A DNA stretch of 64,000 bases from Microvirga sp. (GCF_014699075.1 NZ_JACXAB010000002.1:372001-436000); one strand, 5' to 3'. Positions 55,533 to 64,000 are shown, counted from the first letter of the stretch. Notes: generated by a model not told the origin, from the sequence alone. Made by a program: numbers and translations.

Positions 55533-57538
55533 TAAGCCGCTCCTGAGATTTCGCCGATGCCAATTTGGTCGAACAGGTAGGCATCTCCGCGGAGCAATCG
55601 TTCTGTATGAGCGTCGACGAGCCCCTTAAGTTCGTCGCGCCGGCCTGGGAACACTCGGTCCACAGTTGCGTCTATAGCGATCCACTCCGCTTGGAAGGAG
55701 GACCCTTCCCACCTATCCAATGGGGTGTGCCCCCGGATGACACGGAGTTCCGCTAGGCGTTGCGCCAGCGGTTTGAAAGAATCTGGGAAGATGACACCAT
55801 GGCGGCAAAGGATGCACCGCTGCACTGCACAGAGCCCTCCGACGTGCATCGGTGCGATGGCTGCTGACGGATGTTCGGGATCCAAGCAACCCATGCCCAT
55901 GCGTGTGCGGAGGCGGTGGTCGGCTAGGCGCTGCCGCTGCTCTTCGGTGATGTCGCCGAAGCGGGCGCGGATGTAAAGGATTGTTGGGTCGACAATCTGG
56001 AAGCGCCTGATCTCGTCGAATAAAGCTTCCGACCACGCCGTATAGTCAGCAAACCGTTGGGCCAGCATCTTTCGCTGTCGCAGATAATGCTTGGTGGCGT
56101 TCAAATCGCCGTGGCCGAGGGCGCGCTTGATCAAGAGCACGTTGTAGAGGCTATTGCCGTACAGAAAGCTCGTGAAGCCGTCGCGCAGGTCGGAAGGAGA
56201 CATGGTCTGTTCGATCCCAGCCGAACTGAGCAAGGAGCGAAAGCACTCGGCGAACGTGTTTGTACTTATGGCCATCGCGCCGATTCGGCCGCCAGACCGG
56301 GCATTCTTTGACAAAAAGAGCCAAGGCGAAGAAATCGCTCGGCGGAGCCGAATGATCTCGTCTTGGCGGTGGGGTGCCGCATCCTGGTTTTCCAGGGCGG
56401 CCAGCTGGCGACGGAGCCTCTGACGCAATGGCTCAGTGCGTTCGGTCATATCCTTAATGACGCGGAAGGGATGGAATTCCGGCCGGGTGAGGCTGAAAGC
56501 CACCTGCTCCCTGCTGCTGCGGCTCTTCTGTGAGAAGATCGCTACTGTCTCGCCAGCTTCGGAGCTAAGACGATGCTGATGCCAATCGTCGCCGGAAATG
56601 TCGAGGTTCATCACTGTCTCGACATTCCATCCAGTGTGCAGCAGTACAAGGACAATGCAGGCCGTTGTGTCCTCGGCGGTTGGAACAAACCAGCGGAAGC
56701 GATCGAATAGGGTGCCGTCGGGATAGGCGGCAGGAAAGATCGGATTTCGATCGGTGCTGCGGAAACGTTTGTCCAAAAGGGCGTCGGTACTACGCCGACC
56801 CGAATCGTCGAGCAGCACATCGAGGTAGTGGCGGGTTAGCCAAGCGATATTCTCGCACGCAGCCCACACTTGGGTGCGGCCGCGATGGGGGCGCGGATCC
56901 GTCCCAAGCAGAACGAGGCGCTGCCCTTCGGAATAAGCGGAGGCAAAGCGCCGCAGGACCCCCTTAGCGGCCTTGTATAACGTCCTGATCGCCGCTGGCT
57001 CAATATCCTTGTGAGTCGCACCGTGCGGGTCCTGGATCGTCGGCCAGATAAGGCGATTAGGGACAATTCCAAGCCGGTCACGTGTGAGTTCCACAAGGCG
57101 AGCGACGATCTGAAGGTGTTGTCTGCCGTAGCTCCGCAACTTGAGATCATTGAGTAAGTGGAGCTTGTATAGTTGGCCGAGTTCGGGAGTGATTGAGGTG
57201 ATGTCCGCGACGGGAGGGTGACCTCTAGCCTCAAGGGTCGCAATGAAGCGCCAGAAAACGCGCAGCGCGGAGACATAGCCTATCACGGTCGTCTTCGACT
57301 TATCGAGCGATAAGGCGCGAAGCACCTGGGCGAATTGTCCGATGAGCACCGCCACTGCAGGAAGTCCAAGCCTCTCGTCGCCTTTGGCGAAGAGTGTTAG
57401 ATCGACCATATACGAGGGTCTACGGTGCTGGGCTGGGACTCGCCAAACCAGAGGGTTGGTGTCGAACTGGATATGGACGACGTGGGACGAGGCAGTTTGC
57501 CTTTGAGGTAAACGTTTAGCTATTAACTTAGGCATCAT
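55532..57538 (-). CDS. tnpB: Tyrosine recombinase-like protein with altered active site (TnpB-like)
   Basis: 668 residues from the ATG at 57538, with GAGGG before it; an in-frame TTG at 57547 is less likely. The integrase fold is recognised by TGWNVETVMNLDI, SPSDLRDGFTSFLY and ALGHGDLNATKHYL. Compared with the canonical pattern, the first Arg is Asn and the first His of His-x-x-Arg is Ser, whereas the second Arg, late His and Tyr remain. A Cys-rich segment (CAVQRCILCRHG) lies near the C-terminus. Size and position match TnpB of Tn554-like elements. Confidence 0.85.
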   Translation of the reverse strand: MMPKLIAKRLPQRQTASSHVVHIQFDTNPLVWRVPAQHRRPSYMVDLTLFAKGDERLGLPAVAVLIGQFAQVLRALSLDKSKTTVIGYVSALRVFWRFIATLEARGHPPVADITSITPELGQLYKLHLLNDLKLRSYGRQHLQIVARLVELTRDRLGIVPNRLIWPTIQDPHGATHKDIEPAAIRTLYKAAKGVLRRFASAYSEGQRLVLLGTDPRPHRGRTQVWAACENIAWLTRHYLDVLLDDSGRRSTDALLDKRFRSTDRNPIFPAAYPDGTLFDRFRWFVPTAEDTTACIVLVLLHTGWNVETVMNLDISGDDWHQHRLSSEAGETVAIFSQKSRSSREQVAFSLTRPEFHPFRVIKDMTERTEPLRQRLRRQLAALENQDAAPHRQDEIIRLRRAISSPWLFLSKNARSGGRIGAMAISTNTFAECFRSLLSSAGIEQTMSPSDLRDGFTSFLYGNSLYNVLLIKRALGHGDLNATKHYLRQRKMLAQRFADYTAWSEALFDEIRRFQIVDPTILYIRARFGDITEEQRQRLADHRLRTRMGMGCLDPEHPSAAIAPMHVGGLCAVQRCILCRHGVIFPDSFKPLAQRLAELRVIRGHTPLDRWEGSSFQAEWIAIDATVDRVFPGRRDELKGLVDAHTERLLRGDAYLFDQIGIGEISGAA

Positions 57539-58817
57539 TGCCCTCAAGATAATGAGCCCAGGCGGCGCGATGCTCCGCTACCATGAAATGGTCAGTGACC
57601 CACTCAAGATAACGGGCGGTAGTCTGCTCGCTGACGTGACCAAGAACGGGGCGAACGTACATTTGAACGAGATCAGTGGCCTGGGTGATCATGACCGAGC
57701 GCGGCAAAGTGGCGGCTGACTGCCCGATACGCTCTCCCTCCTCGTGGATCAAACGGAGGAGCAGCAGACAGGCAAATGCATGACGTCCCGCGTGTGGGCT
57801 CCATCCGGGGAAAGGCTGCGTCTCTGTGCGCGTCCAAGCGTCGTAGATCATTTTCTTGGTTAGAGGCTCGCCCGTACTCTCGGACAGGAATAAGATGTCT
57901 GAGGGACGCTTGCCCGGGTTGTTACGCCGGAACGCCGCTAGTGCCTTTGCTCTGCGTAAGCGTCTGTAGTCGTCGAGAGCATGGAGAAAGCCGACCCCGA
58001 ATCGGAGCGTCCGCGGCTTGCCCTTCTTGTCCGGATCACCAACTTGGCGTGAGCCCTTGGTGCCGAAGCAAATATCCATACGGGCCGGATAGCCAGGCAG
58101 CACTGTTTCTGGCTCCGGGACTTGTGAAGCACGCAGCAACGACACCTCTTCTAATCGCATACCAGTTTCAAGGATTGTCTTGCAGGCGAGCGCTTTGGTC
58201 TTACCTCGTCTAACTTCAACTTCTGCAAGCCAAGCGCCAATTTCTGCAGCGGTAGGGATCCGAAGCCGCTCTATTCGTTCGCGCACTCGTCCTGCACGAC
58301 TACGGACCTCATAGGAACGATTAGTGGTAGCCGTGCCCGAGCGGTCGCGGATCGTGGAGCTACTCCCCTTCACAACAAAATCCGGGCGCAGGCAGCGTTC
58401 CTTGGCCCAAGACAGGAACTCACAGACATAACCGACACGGCGATTGATAGTGCTCGCCGCCAACGACTCGCCGCGCTCGCTCCAGGACCCGTTCAACTGA
58501 TCGGCCTGATATGTCTGAAGAATCCCTTGGTAGTCTATAGTGCGCCAGTCGAGGTTGTTGATCTCTGTATAAGTTAGAAAGTTTTCCAGGTCGCACCCGA
58601 TGGCCCACATCGTATTTTCGCTAGGTGCGCGAACAGGAGATGAAGGCTCGCCGTAGCGATTATTTGGATGCCAATCGAGCAGAGCCCGTTCTCTTAGGAA
58701 GCGGTTGACCTCATCTGCATAGGACATGTCTCCATTGAGGATAAACGGGACGTGCGCGAGAGACTGAAAGCCAGCGTCGACCAAAGAAACTCGGTCGCGG
58801 CGAAAGAGGAATGCCAT
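57528..58817 (-). CDS. tnpA: Tyrosine recombinase, first of the Tn554-like trio (TnpA-like)
   Basis: 429 residues. Complete catalytic set: LETGMRLEEVSLLR (Arg), SPHAGRHAFACLLLL (His-x-x-Arg) and VLGHVSEQTTARYLEWV (His and Tyr). An N-terminal SAM-like core-binding domain precedes it. Its end overlaps the start of the next recombinase gene. The ribosome site before the ATG at 58817 is weak. It lies about 130 bases from the point where the methylase gene loses its sequence, as expected for the first gene of a Tn554-like element. Confidence 0.9.
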   Translation of the reverse strand: MAFLFRRDRVSLVDAGFQSLAHVPFILNGDMSYADEVNRFLRERALLDWHPNNRYGEPSSPVRAPSENTMWAIGCDLENFLTYTEINNLDWRTIDYQGILQTYQADQLNGSWSERGESLAASTINRRVGYVCEFLSWAKERCLRPDFVVKGSSSTIRDRSGTATTNRSYEVRSRAGRVRERIERLRIPTAAEIGAWLAEVEVRRGKTKALACKTILETGMRLEEVSLLRASQVPEPETVLPGYPARMDICFGTKGSRQVGDPDKKGKPRTLRFGVGFLHALDDYRRLRRAKALAAFRRNNPGKRPSDILFLSESTGEPLTKKMIYDAWTRTETQPFPGWSPHAGRHAFACLLLLRLIHEEGERIGQSAATLPRSVMITQATDLVQMYVRPVLGHVSEQTTARYLEWVTDHFMVAEHRAAWAHYLEGNDA

Positions 58818-59635
58818 GTTTGATGCTCTGGGCAGCTTTCGGCAGCCCGGTCCGACGTCGTTAAGGCTAATAAACTCCTGGTAACAGTAATTGCTAAGCT
58901 TGCCTGTAGGACAGCGTTAAATCCTGCAATCGATGCTGGTCTATAACGGGTTTTCGGCATGTAGAAGCTGGAGCTCGGATTGAGCCGGGAGATGTGGTCG
59001 ATGCCGACCTTGTGCCCGAGCTGCTTGCGGAGGTTGGCCGCCGTGTCGTTCACCCAGATCCGGTCACTGGTGACGAAGCCAATGATTCCGTCCGCCGGCA
59101 TGTTGTAGACGCAACGGTCGAGGAAGGCGTGCAGAAGGTCGCCACAGGCAAAATCCGGCAGGATCGGTCGGTAGAGCTCCTTCAGGACCTCAGGCAGATG
59201 CCCGTAGCGCAGGTAAGGGGGATTGCCTGCACAGAACCGGAAGGTGCCGGGCGCCGGGCCTCCGGTCAGGAAGTCCCCGTGGTGAACAATCATCTGGGCG
59301 GCTTTATGTGCGGATGCGATTGACCATCCGCTGCCGATCAGGTGGGCTTGCACGCGCTCTCGGGCGGATCGCATGGCACCCGGATGAAGCTCCCAGCCTT
59401 GGACACGAGCTACCTCCCGGAAATCATCGGGCGCGAGGTCGAGACGGCTTAGAGCCCGGACCATGAACATGCCGTCACCGGCGCTGGGATCGACGAGACC
59501 GCCATCCGCATCCGGCCATCCGATGCGGTCGAGGAGAACGTCGACCACGGGTTCTGCCGTATAGAGCGCGGTGGCAGCATGGAGGGCTTCGATAGCGGCA
59601 GACATATCGCCAGCCGCGTCAAAGAGATCGAGCAT
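58694..59635 (-). pseudogene. Truncated N6-adenine DNA methyltransferase interrupted by the Tn554-like element
   Basis: Starts at 59635 (MLDLFDAAGD). The SAM motif VDPSAGDGMFMVRAL and catalytic FCAGNPPYLRYG (NPPY) mark it as a gamma-type adenine methylase of the Eco57I-like group. Normal-looking sequence extends to LNPSSSFYMPKTR, near 58950. After that the frame runs on into unrelated residues that overlap the recombinase start, ending at 58694. The C-terminal target-recognition part is gone and was not found elsewhere in the window. Probably inactive. Confidence 0.75.
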
Positions 59636-59818
59636 TGTGGATGTTGCCTCGTCTTCGGGCCGTGCTATGTATCTGCGGGCCTGGCCGATGCAGTTCTGGG
59701 GTTTACCCAAGACCTGTGTTCAAGATGTCAGGTCAATTCCCGATCCAATTTGGAAAGAATCTCTTATCCATTGTCCTCTACGGTTCAGGCCGATACGTGG
59801 GACATGGTTGTTTCTCAG

Positions 59819-60286
59819 ATGAAGAAAACATCCCCATCTTTTACTTTCGAAGTAAAACGCTCCAAGCTTTCCTCTCACAAACCTTCGTCATTCGAGCGGT
59901 TTGTTCTGGAGCCAAAGCGGAAGCTATCGTCGTCAGTTGCACGTCTTGCTGACAGGGAATCCTCGGAGAATAGAAACCAGTCCCCCGCGGTAGAACGCAG
60001 GATCCTGGAGAGCTTACCGAAGCAGCCTGCTGAGCAACTCGCTGAGGCTTCAGGGGCAGCACAGGCGCCTGTCGTGCGGCGCAAGCGCAAAGTTGCGCCC
60101 GTGATTGCATTCGAAGAGAGGGCGGTTGCGACGGCGGAGCACATAGTTGAGAGCGGTCGAAATGCCGTCGAGGCGGGCATGGTCATCCCGCTTCGGCTGT
60201 CGAGATCCACGCGGAAAGCGGCAGCAGTCGATCGATTGCCCCGTGGGGATCGATGGAAGCGGCGTTTGCCCAAGGTAGCGTGGTGA
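59819..60286 (+). CDS. Basic protein of unknown function
   Basis: About 155 residues from the ATG at 59819 (MKKTSPSFTFEVKRSKLSSH); an in-frame ATG at 59804 is possible. The chain is rich in Lys, Arg and Ser and ends GDRWKRRLPKVAW. No domain recognised; no strong ribosome site. Divergent from the truncated methylase. A nucleic-acid-binding role would fit the charge but is a guess. Confidence 0.45.
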   Translation: MKKTSPSFTFEVKRSKLSSHKPSSFERFVLEPKRKLSSSVARLADRESSENRNQSPAVERRILESLPKQPAEQLAEASGAAQAPVVRRKRKVAPVIAFEERAVATAEHIVESGRNAVEAGMVIPLRLSRSTRKAAAVDRLPRGDRWKRRLPKVAW

Positions 60287-60390
60287 GCGCCAATCTTCGC
60301 CTAGGCGGCTCCTAAGTGAAGGCAAGAGGCGGGCGGGTACGACTTTTTCGTTATTGCGTGCGAATGACTAGCCTATAGTCTCGCGGCAAG

Positions 60391-60414
60391 AAAAAAGGCC
60401 GCTCGAAAGCGGCC
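60391..60414 (-). terminator. Rho-independent terminator, minus strand
   Basis: GGCCGC and GCGGCC arms (60397-60402, 60409-60414) with a six-base loop; on the minus strand six T residues follow (60396-60391). It ends transcription of the Ser/Lys/Arg-rich gene, leaving an unusually long 3' region of about 130 bases. Confidence 0.8.
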
Positions 60415-60521
60415 CGAAGTTTAGGGAGGAAACGCCCAAGAAGGGCAGCAGCAAAGCAACGCCAATCGCTATGCTGCAATGCACAATATAGTTCATGCCT
60501 AAACGGCAGGCAAGACCATCT

Positions 60522-60544
60522 GGGCAGCATCGCTGCCCATTTTT
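60522..60544 (+). terminator. Rho-independent terminator, plus strand
   Basis: GGGCAGC (60522-60528) and GCTGCCC (60532-60538) arms with a three-base loop, then A and five T. It ends a plus-strand transcript, either the basic-protein gene read-through or a small RNA starting after 60290. Confidence 0.7.
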
Positions 60545-60547
60545 ATG

Positions 60548-61201
60548 TCACGACTTCGTGTCTGAAGCTTTGCGCGACGAGGACTTTCTGCCTCCCTTGC
60601 CGCCGTTGCTTCGGCTCTGCCCCTCGCCCGACGAGCCACCAAGAGCGGTCGTCACGACCTCCCCTGCCGCTCCGACAGCAGCAGCTGCAACCTGCAGGGG
60701 GGCAGCCATGATTTCGGCCCCCAGGCTTCCTGCAGCCGAGACAGCGTCCCGACCTTCCTGAGTTTCGGCGGCTTGGCTCTGGTCGGCTCCCTGCGGCTTC
60801 TCAAGCACATTTGCAACCGCCCGAAGAGCCTCAGCCATCATCGACCGGGCCTGCGGGGAAACGAGCGTGGTCTCAAGGCTGGAGAGCCATGTCATCGGGT
60901 TCAGCATGCTGCCCTGTGACTGCGAACGCGATCCGGAGCGGGTTTGTGTTGTGGAGCGGGATCGCGACGTGCCCGAGGTCGAGCGCGCAGCCGTGCGCGA
61001 TCCTGCGGCAGAACGGGATTTCGCGGGAACAGCCTGGGACTTCGTGGCTGACCGGGAGCTTGCCATTGCCTTGGGCTGCGCCCGCTTGGAAGCGCTAGCT
61101 TCCTTCTTCTGGGTGGATCGGGAAGCGGACTTCGAGGCCGACTTCTCTGATGTCTTCCGGCTCCTGCTAGGTTGGGTACCGTCCTTCTTGTTCGTAGCCA
61201 T
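60548..61201 (-). CDS. Ser/Lys/Arg-rich protein with alanine-rich C-terminal region
   Basis: 217 residues from the ATG at 61201, which has AAAGGA before it. The first 100 residues are low-complexity and basic ([18 protein letters not shown]), like histone-H1-type or phasin-associated tails. Residues 100-190 form amphipathic helices ([36 protein letters not shown] type). No family is certain; a DNA- or granule-binding role is possible. A clear terminator follows at 60391. Confidence 0.65.
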   Translation of the reverse strand: MATNKKDGTQPSRSRKTSEKSASKSASRSTQKKEASASKRAQPKAMASSRSATKSQAVPAKSRSAAGSRTAARSTSGTSRSRSTTQTRSGSRSQSQGSMLNPMTWLSSLETTLVSPQARSMMAEALRAVANVLEKPQGADQSQAAETQEGRDAVSAAGSLGAEIMAAPLQVAAAAVGAAGEVVTTALGGSSGEGQSRSNGGKGGRKSSSRKASDTKS

Positions 61202-61342
61202 GGTCATTCCTTTGTCTGCTGAGGCCGCAAGCCGGCCGTGCCAAGGAACAGTGTCCTCAAAGATAACAATGACAACGTGGCAATTCGGTTCGAACGTGCT
61301 GATAGACGATGATGAAGGTTGCGGGCCGCCTTGTCGGTCGCC

Positions 61343-62281
61343 ATGATGGATCTCGGCGAGGCGCGGGGCGTAATGAGCTTAAGTAAGCGTATTTTGTTCG
61401 GCAATTTGCCGGAGGATGACGAGGTCCGTGCGGAGCTGGCGTGCTTGGTGGAGGCGTCGTTTGAGGCATTCACCATCCGTGCTCACCCACGTCCACGCAA
61501 ACCAAAGCGCAATCTAACCGGCAGTCCTCGAGACACGGTTTGGGAAGGGGCACTGCGCGCGGCTATAAGGGAACTTGGCATCCACCATCGAAACATAAAC
61601 GGGGTCCCTCACTTCAGGACAGCTGCGGATCGCGATCGTGCTCATGTTGGAGCAATCGCTATTTGGAACAGCAGGTGGGAGGAGCTTGAGAGAGGCCTCA
61701 ATCGGCCGGTTCCGCTCAAGCAGGCTACCGCAAACGACTCAAATAGGTCGAAGCCGAGATCGTCGGCACCCTTCATCCTAACTCCTATCCCGCCGGACCC
61801 CTCGCCGACCAACGATCAGTTGAAGCCTTATCTGCCCGGAGATTCGGGCGTCCCGGAACTCGATCGCTTCACAGCCGAATCGAGATGGCGAATGGGACTT
61901 ATCGAGCAGGACGAAAATGCGTTCCTGGTCCCATTCGTGAATTGGATACGGCCAGCTATCAACTACGAGGCCTATCTAGAAACGACCGTTTGGAAGAGGA
62001 TAAGGGGCAAGGTTCTTGAGAAGGCAGGCCATAAGTGTGCCTGTTGCCCACGACGAGCAACGCAAGTTCACCACCGGGACTACCGGCCCCGAGTTTTGGC
62101 TGGAGAAGACCTGTCCCCGCTTGTTCCAGTCTGTAAGCCCTGCCACGACCTGATTGAGGCTGCCCGGACGAAGAACTGGCATGCTGGAGAGGCGAGGTTG
62201 GTCGAATTGGTCCGTTTAGAGAACCAGCGCCTCAATGTCGTTAGTGATCAGATATCACCAGGGCTTGTTACGTCGCCCTGA
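61343..62281 (+). CDS. HNH endonuclease-domain protein
   Basis: 312 residues from the ATG at 61343; a TTG at 61319 and an ATG at 61373 are other options, none with a strong ribosome site. Only the C-terminal third is recognised: an HNH nuclease with zinc Cys pairs and catalytic His in [20 protein letters not shown] and [15 protein letters not shown]. The N-terminal 200 residues match no family known to me ([20 protein letters not shown]). Possibly a defence or mobile-element nuclease. Confidence 0.75.
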   Translation: MMDLGEARGVMSLSKRILFGNLPEDDEVRAELACLVEASFEAFTIRAHPRPRKPKRNLTGSPRDTVWEGALRAAIRELGIHHRNINGVPHFRTAADRDRAHVGAIAIWNSRWEELERGLNRPVPLKQATANDSNRSKPRSSAPFILTPIPPDPSPTNDQLKPYLPGDSGVPELDRFTAESRWRMGLIEQDENAFLVPFVNWIRPAINYEAYLETTVWKRIRGKVLEKAGHKCACCPRRATQVHHRDYRPRVLAGEDLSPLVPVCKPCHDLIEAARTKNWHAGEARLVELVRLENQRLNVVSDQISPGLVTSP

Positions 62282-62470
62282 TTGGGCAGCAGGGGAAGCG
62301 GCGCTCCATAACCTCATCCGAACCCGTTCCTTCATATGTTTACGAGCCGGGACAGATGACAGGCGGGTCCGCGGAGCCGTCGAAGGGTGCGCAAAAATTT
62401 GACAACACCAATGTCTTGCGGGGAATGCAGCTAGGGCTATAGGTTCCCCTAAAATGAAGGGTCGGGGGCA

Positions 62471-63553
62471 ATGCTGCACTGGTTTCTGAGGAGTCTCTGC
62501 ATTCTATTTTGCTTAGCATCGATTGAAGCGGTAGCTCAGTCCGTGCCCCAAAATGCATCACCTAGTCGGTTCAGTAGCGGCTGGCAGTGCAATCGAGGCT
62601 TCTACCGCTCTGGTGACAGCTGTTTGCCTGTCCAAGTGCCCGTGAACGCGGAGCTTAATGCGTTAGGAAACGGTTGGCAGTGCCGAAGAGGCTATTTCCG
62701 CTCTGGCGATAGATGCGTGGTGGTTCAAGTCCCGCAAAATGCGGAGCTTAATGCCCTCGGAAATGGCTGGCAGTGCCGGAGGGGCTATTTCCGGTCGGGT
62801 GAAAGCTGCTCCTTGGTTCAAGTTCCGGTCAATGCGGAACTTAGCGCTCTTGGCAACAACTGGCAGTGCAAACGAGGTTTCTATCGCTCCGACAGCAGCT
62901 GCCAGCCGGTACAGGTCCCCCAGAATGCGGAACTGAATGCTCTCGGCAATAGCTGGCAATGCCGGAGGGGATTCTATCGCACCGATGACAACTGTCGTCC
63001 CGTGGTGGTGCCGCAGAATGCGGAGCTCAACTCCGTTGGAAATGGCTGGCAGTGTAAGTCTGGATTCACCCGTGAAGGAGACATATGCAGGGTGATGACT
63101 GCGCAGGAACTAAAAGCGCACAGGGAGCAGATGGCGCGCCTTATTGAATTGGCGAGGCAACAGGCGGCCAAGGGCGACTGTGAAACAGAGAGCCAGTCGG
63201 GGGCTGAGGTCTGTGTCTCAGTCGAGAGTGTCAATCTGGACTGCGATGAGTCATTTGATGGAAGAAGCTACAGTTCCTGTGCCCTGTTGATCTCGTACGA
63301 AGTGTCCTCTGACTACCGGGGGCAGTCCTCAATCGACGTAGATGTCGAGTGTGAGGCATCGATCGATACTAAGAAGCGCCAAGGGTTCTCAGGCTCCGAA
63401 GTCGCGGAGGATGACGAGTCCCACACACTCTACGCTCACGACAGCGAGAGCGAGACCATGACATTGTCGTTCGATTTTTCTGATTTCGACCAAGTTTATG
63501 GTGCGTCGGTCTCAACCGCTTCGTGCGAAATCGAGGACGTGTCGCTTAACTGA
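62471..63553 (+). CDS. Secreted protein with six 31-residue Cys-paired repeats
   Basis: 360 residues. Signal peptide (to AVAQ, residue 23), then six tandem repeats of 31 residues (about 36-208). The unit is of the form GNGWQCRRGYFRSGDRC followed by VVVQVPQNAELNAL, with two Cys eleven residues apart in each (positions 40/51, 71/82, 102/113, 133/144, 164/175, 195/206), likely one disulfide per repeat. Residues 213-235 are a charged helix, then an acidic Ser/Asp-rich beta domain with further Cys. It should be exported and bind something at the cell surface or in the periplasm; no family recognised. Confidence 0.75.
   Translation: MLHWFLRSLCILFCLASIEAVAQSVPQNASPSRFSSGWQCNRGFYRSGDSCLPVQVPVNAELNALGNGWQCRRGYFRSGDRCVVVQVPQNAELNALGNGWQCRRGYFRSGESCSLVQVPVNAELSALGNNWQCKRGFYRSDSSCQPVQVPQNAELNALGNSWQCRRGFYRTDDNCRPVVVPQNAELNSVGNGWQCKSGFTREGDICRVMTAQELKAHREQMARLIELARQQAAKGDCETESQSGAEVCVSVESVNLDCDESFDGRSYSSCALLISYEVSSDYRGQSSIDVDVECEASIDTKKRQGFSGSEVAEDDESHTLYAHDSESETMTLSFDFSDFDQVYGASVSTASCEIEDVSLN
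62576..63094 (+). repeat. Tandem 93-base coding repeats (six units)
   Basis: Six in-frame repeats of 93 bases encode the Cys-paired 31-residue units of the secreted protein. Copies differ at many third positions but keep both Cys codons, the Trp-Gln-Cys and the NAEL core, so selection has acted on the protein. Confidence 0.85.
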
Positions 63554-63670
63554 GGCCGTGGGCCTCAGCTCACTCGCCTAGCATTCTTGGAAGTCTCAGA
63601 GAAGCGGGTAAGTGGAACCTCAAATGCGCCGGAGATCTTGTAGAGCTTTCCGCTGAGACCCTGCTCGTGA

Positions 63671-64000
63671 CTAGGAGCGAGTTCCGAGATGAGAGGCCTT
63701 TTCCTCAAGCTCCGCGATCTGCGCTTTATGGACAGCAAGCTGTTCGCGTGAATTGGCGATTTGCTGCTCAAAGCTAGCGATTTGCCGCTCGACATGCTGG
63801 ACCGATTTCTTTTGGTCCTTGATCTCATTCCGGACGATCAGCGCCATATTGGCCGGAACCGACGCCCACGCTGTGACAGCCGACCGGATGGCATCCCGGA
63901 CCTCCTTCGATGGCGCCACGGTGTCTGAATAGACGCCGTTTTTGAGAAGGTTGTGGCTCTGGATGTCCTTGAGCCCGGTTTCGTCGAAGGTCGCATAGGT
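63671..64000 (-). CDS. Coiled-coil protein, N-terminus beyond the right edge
   Basis: The frame is open from the right edge to the stop at 63671-63673 (109 residues present). The segment TYATFDETGLKDIQSHNLLK continues into a helix (AVTAWASVPANMALIVRNEI) and a heptad-type coiled coil (VERQIASFEQQIANSREQ ... QIAELEEKA). No family recognised. It faces the repeat protein gene convergently. Confidence 0.6.
   Translation of the reverse strand, partial: TYATFDETGLKDIQSHNLLKNGVYSDTVAPSKEVRDAIRSAVTAWASVPANMALIVRNEIKDQKKSVQHVERQIASFEQQIANSREQLAVHKAQIAELEEKASHLGTRS

Larger units (their letters stand above)
52990..58955 (-). mobile_element. Tn554-like site-specific transposon module (right junction near 58950; left end not found)
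   Basis: Three overlapping tyrosine recombinase genes plus a small coiled-coil gene read right to left, the gene order of Tn554 (tnpA, tnpB, tnpC) with one extra large recombinase. At about 58945-58960 the interrupted DNA methylase loses its family sequence, giving the right junction. Tn554-type elements have no terminal inverted repeats, which fits their absence here. The ABC-3C genes beyond the tnpC-like gene sit where Tn554 carries its cargo, so the left end could be left of 49.67 kb. Confidence 0.65.

Noticed and set aside
52833..58965. ATGTAG present near 52834 and 58959 as a possible core site at both ends of the Tn554-like element
   Set aside because: A six-base match in a few hundred bases is likely by chance, and the sequence left of 52833 does not continue the methylase.
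62576..63094. Regular 93-base repeats considered as a CRISPR array
   Set aside because: The repeats are coding, contiguous without unique spacers and diverge at third positions.

Overview
The window is high-GC DNA from an alphaproteobacterium, most likely a Rhizobiales member of the Methylobacteriaceae type. That is inferred from the mix of DUF1194, DUF1223, BTLCP-type transglutaminase-like, CoxF-like and PCu(A)C genes, from the GC-rich codon use, and from the Tat- and Sec-exported copper proteins. No rRNA, tRNA, CRISPR array or replication origin was seen. The layout (metal-resistance island, defence-like cassette, Tn554-like recombinases, interrupted DNA methylase) fits an accessory region such as a megaplasmid or genomic island.

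Region 1 (1-26.1 kb) is a copper-handling island. It holds three copper-type P1B ATPases: one at the left edge (partial, minus), one at 17.2 kb (plus) and one with two HMA domains at 20.8 kb (minus). Around them lie a TolC-family lipoprotein, a Tat-exported multicopper oxidase, a cupredoxin, a CusF protein, a DUF305-CusF-CusF fusion, a PCu(A)C-like protein, a cupin, a second DUF305 protein, a CopZ-like chaperone, a DUF411 protein and a Spy/CpxP-like protein. One CueR-type regulator (20.3 kb, Cys112/Cys120) is present. Four TTGACC-plus-dyad operators of the CueR class (8.69, 17.13, 23.36 and 24.69 kb) sit in front of four of these transcription units. Mixed into the island are an epimerase-SPW membrane fusion with a GH1 glycosidase, and a membrane class III nucleotide cyclase overlapping its neighbours.

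Region 2 (26.1-49.4 kb) has envelope, redox and metal genes. These include two L,D-transpeptidases, a PAS-GGDEF diguanylate cyclase, a secreted M20 amidohydrolase, a DsbA-like protein, a DUF1223 protein and an MntH-Fur pair with a Fur/Mur-like box. A minus-strand block encodes CcdA, TlpA-like, DsbA, DsbB, SCO and PCu(A)C proteins, a natural set for thiol chemistry and copper delivery to cytochrome oxidase. A second class III cyclase, a 56-residue CoxF-like protein and a Zn/Cd/Pb operon (znt/cad-type ATPase, LspA, ICMT-family protein, CDF transporter) follow. That operon has a divergent MerR regulator and its own dyad operator.

Region 3 (49.4-59 kb) is the most distinctive part. A complete three-gene ABC-three-component (ABC-3C) conflict system (49.67-52.64 kb) lies beside a Tn554-like module of three tyrosine recombinases plus a small coiled-coil protein (52.99-58.82 kb). 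The module has inserted into and truncated a DNA adenine methylase gene. The ABC-3C system may be its cargo.

Region 4 (59-64 kb) carries poorly known genes: a basic protein, a Ser/Lys/Arg-rich protein with a clear terminator, an HNH endonuclease, a secreted protein with six Cys-paired 31-residue repeats, and a coiled-coil protein cut by the right edge.
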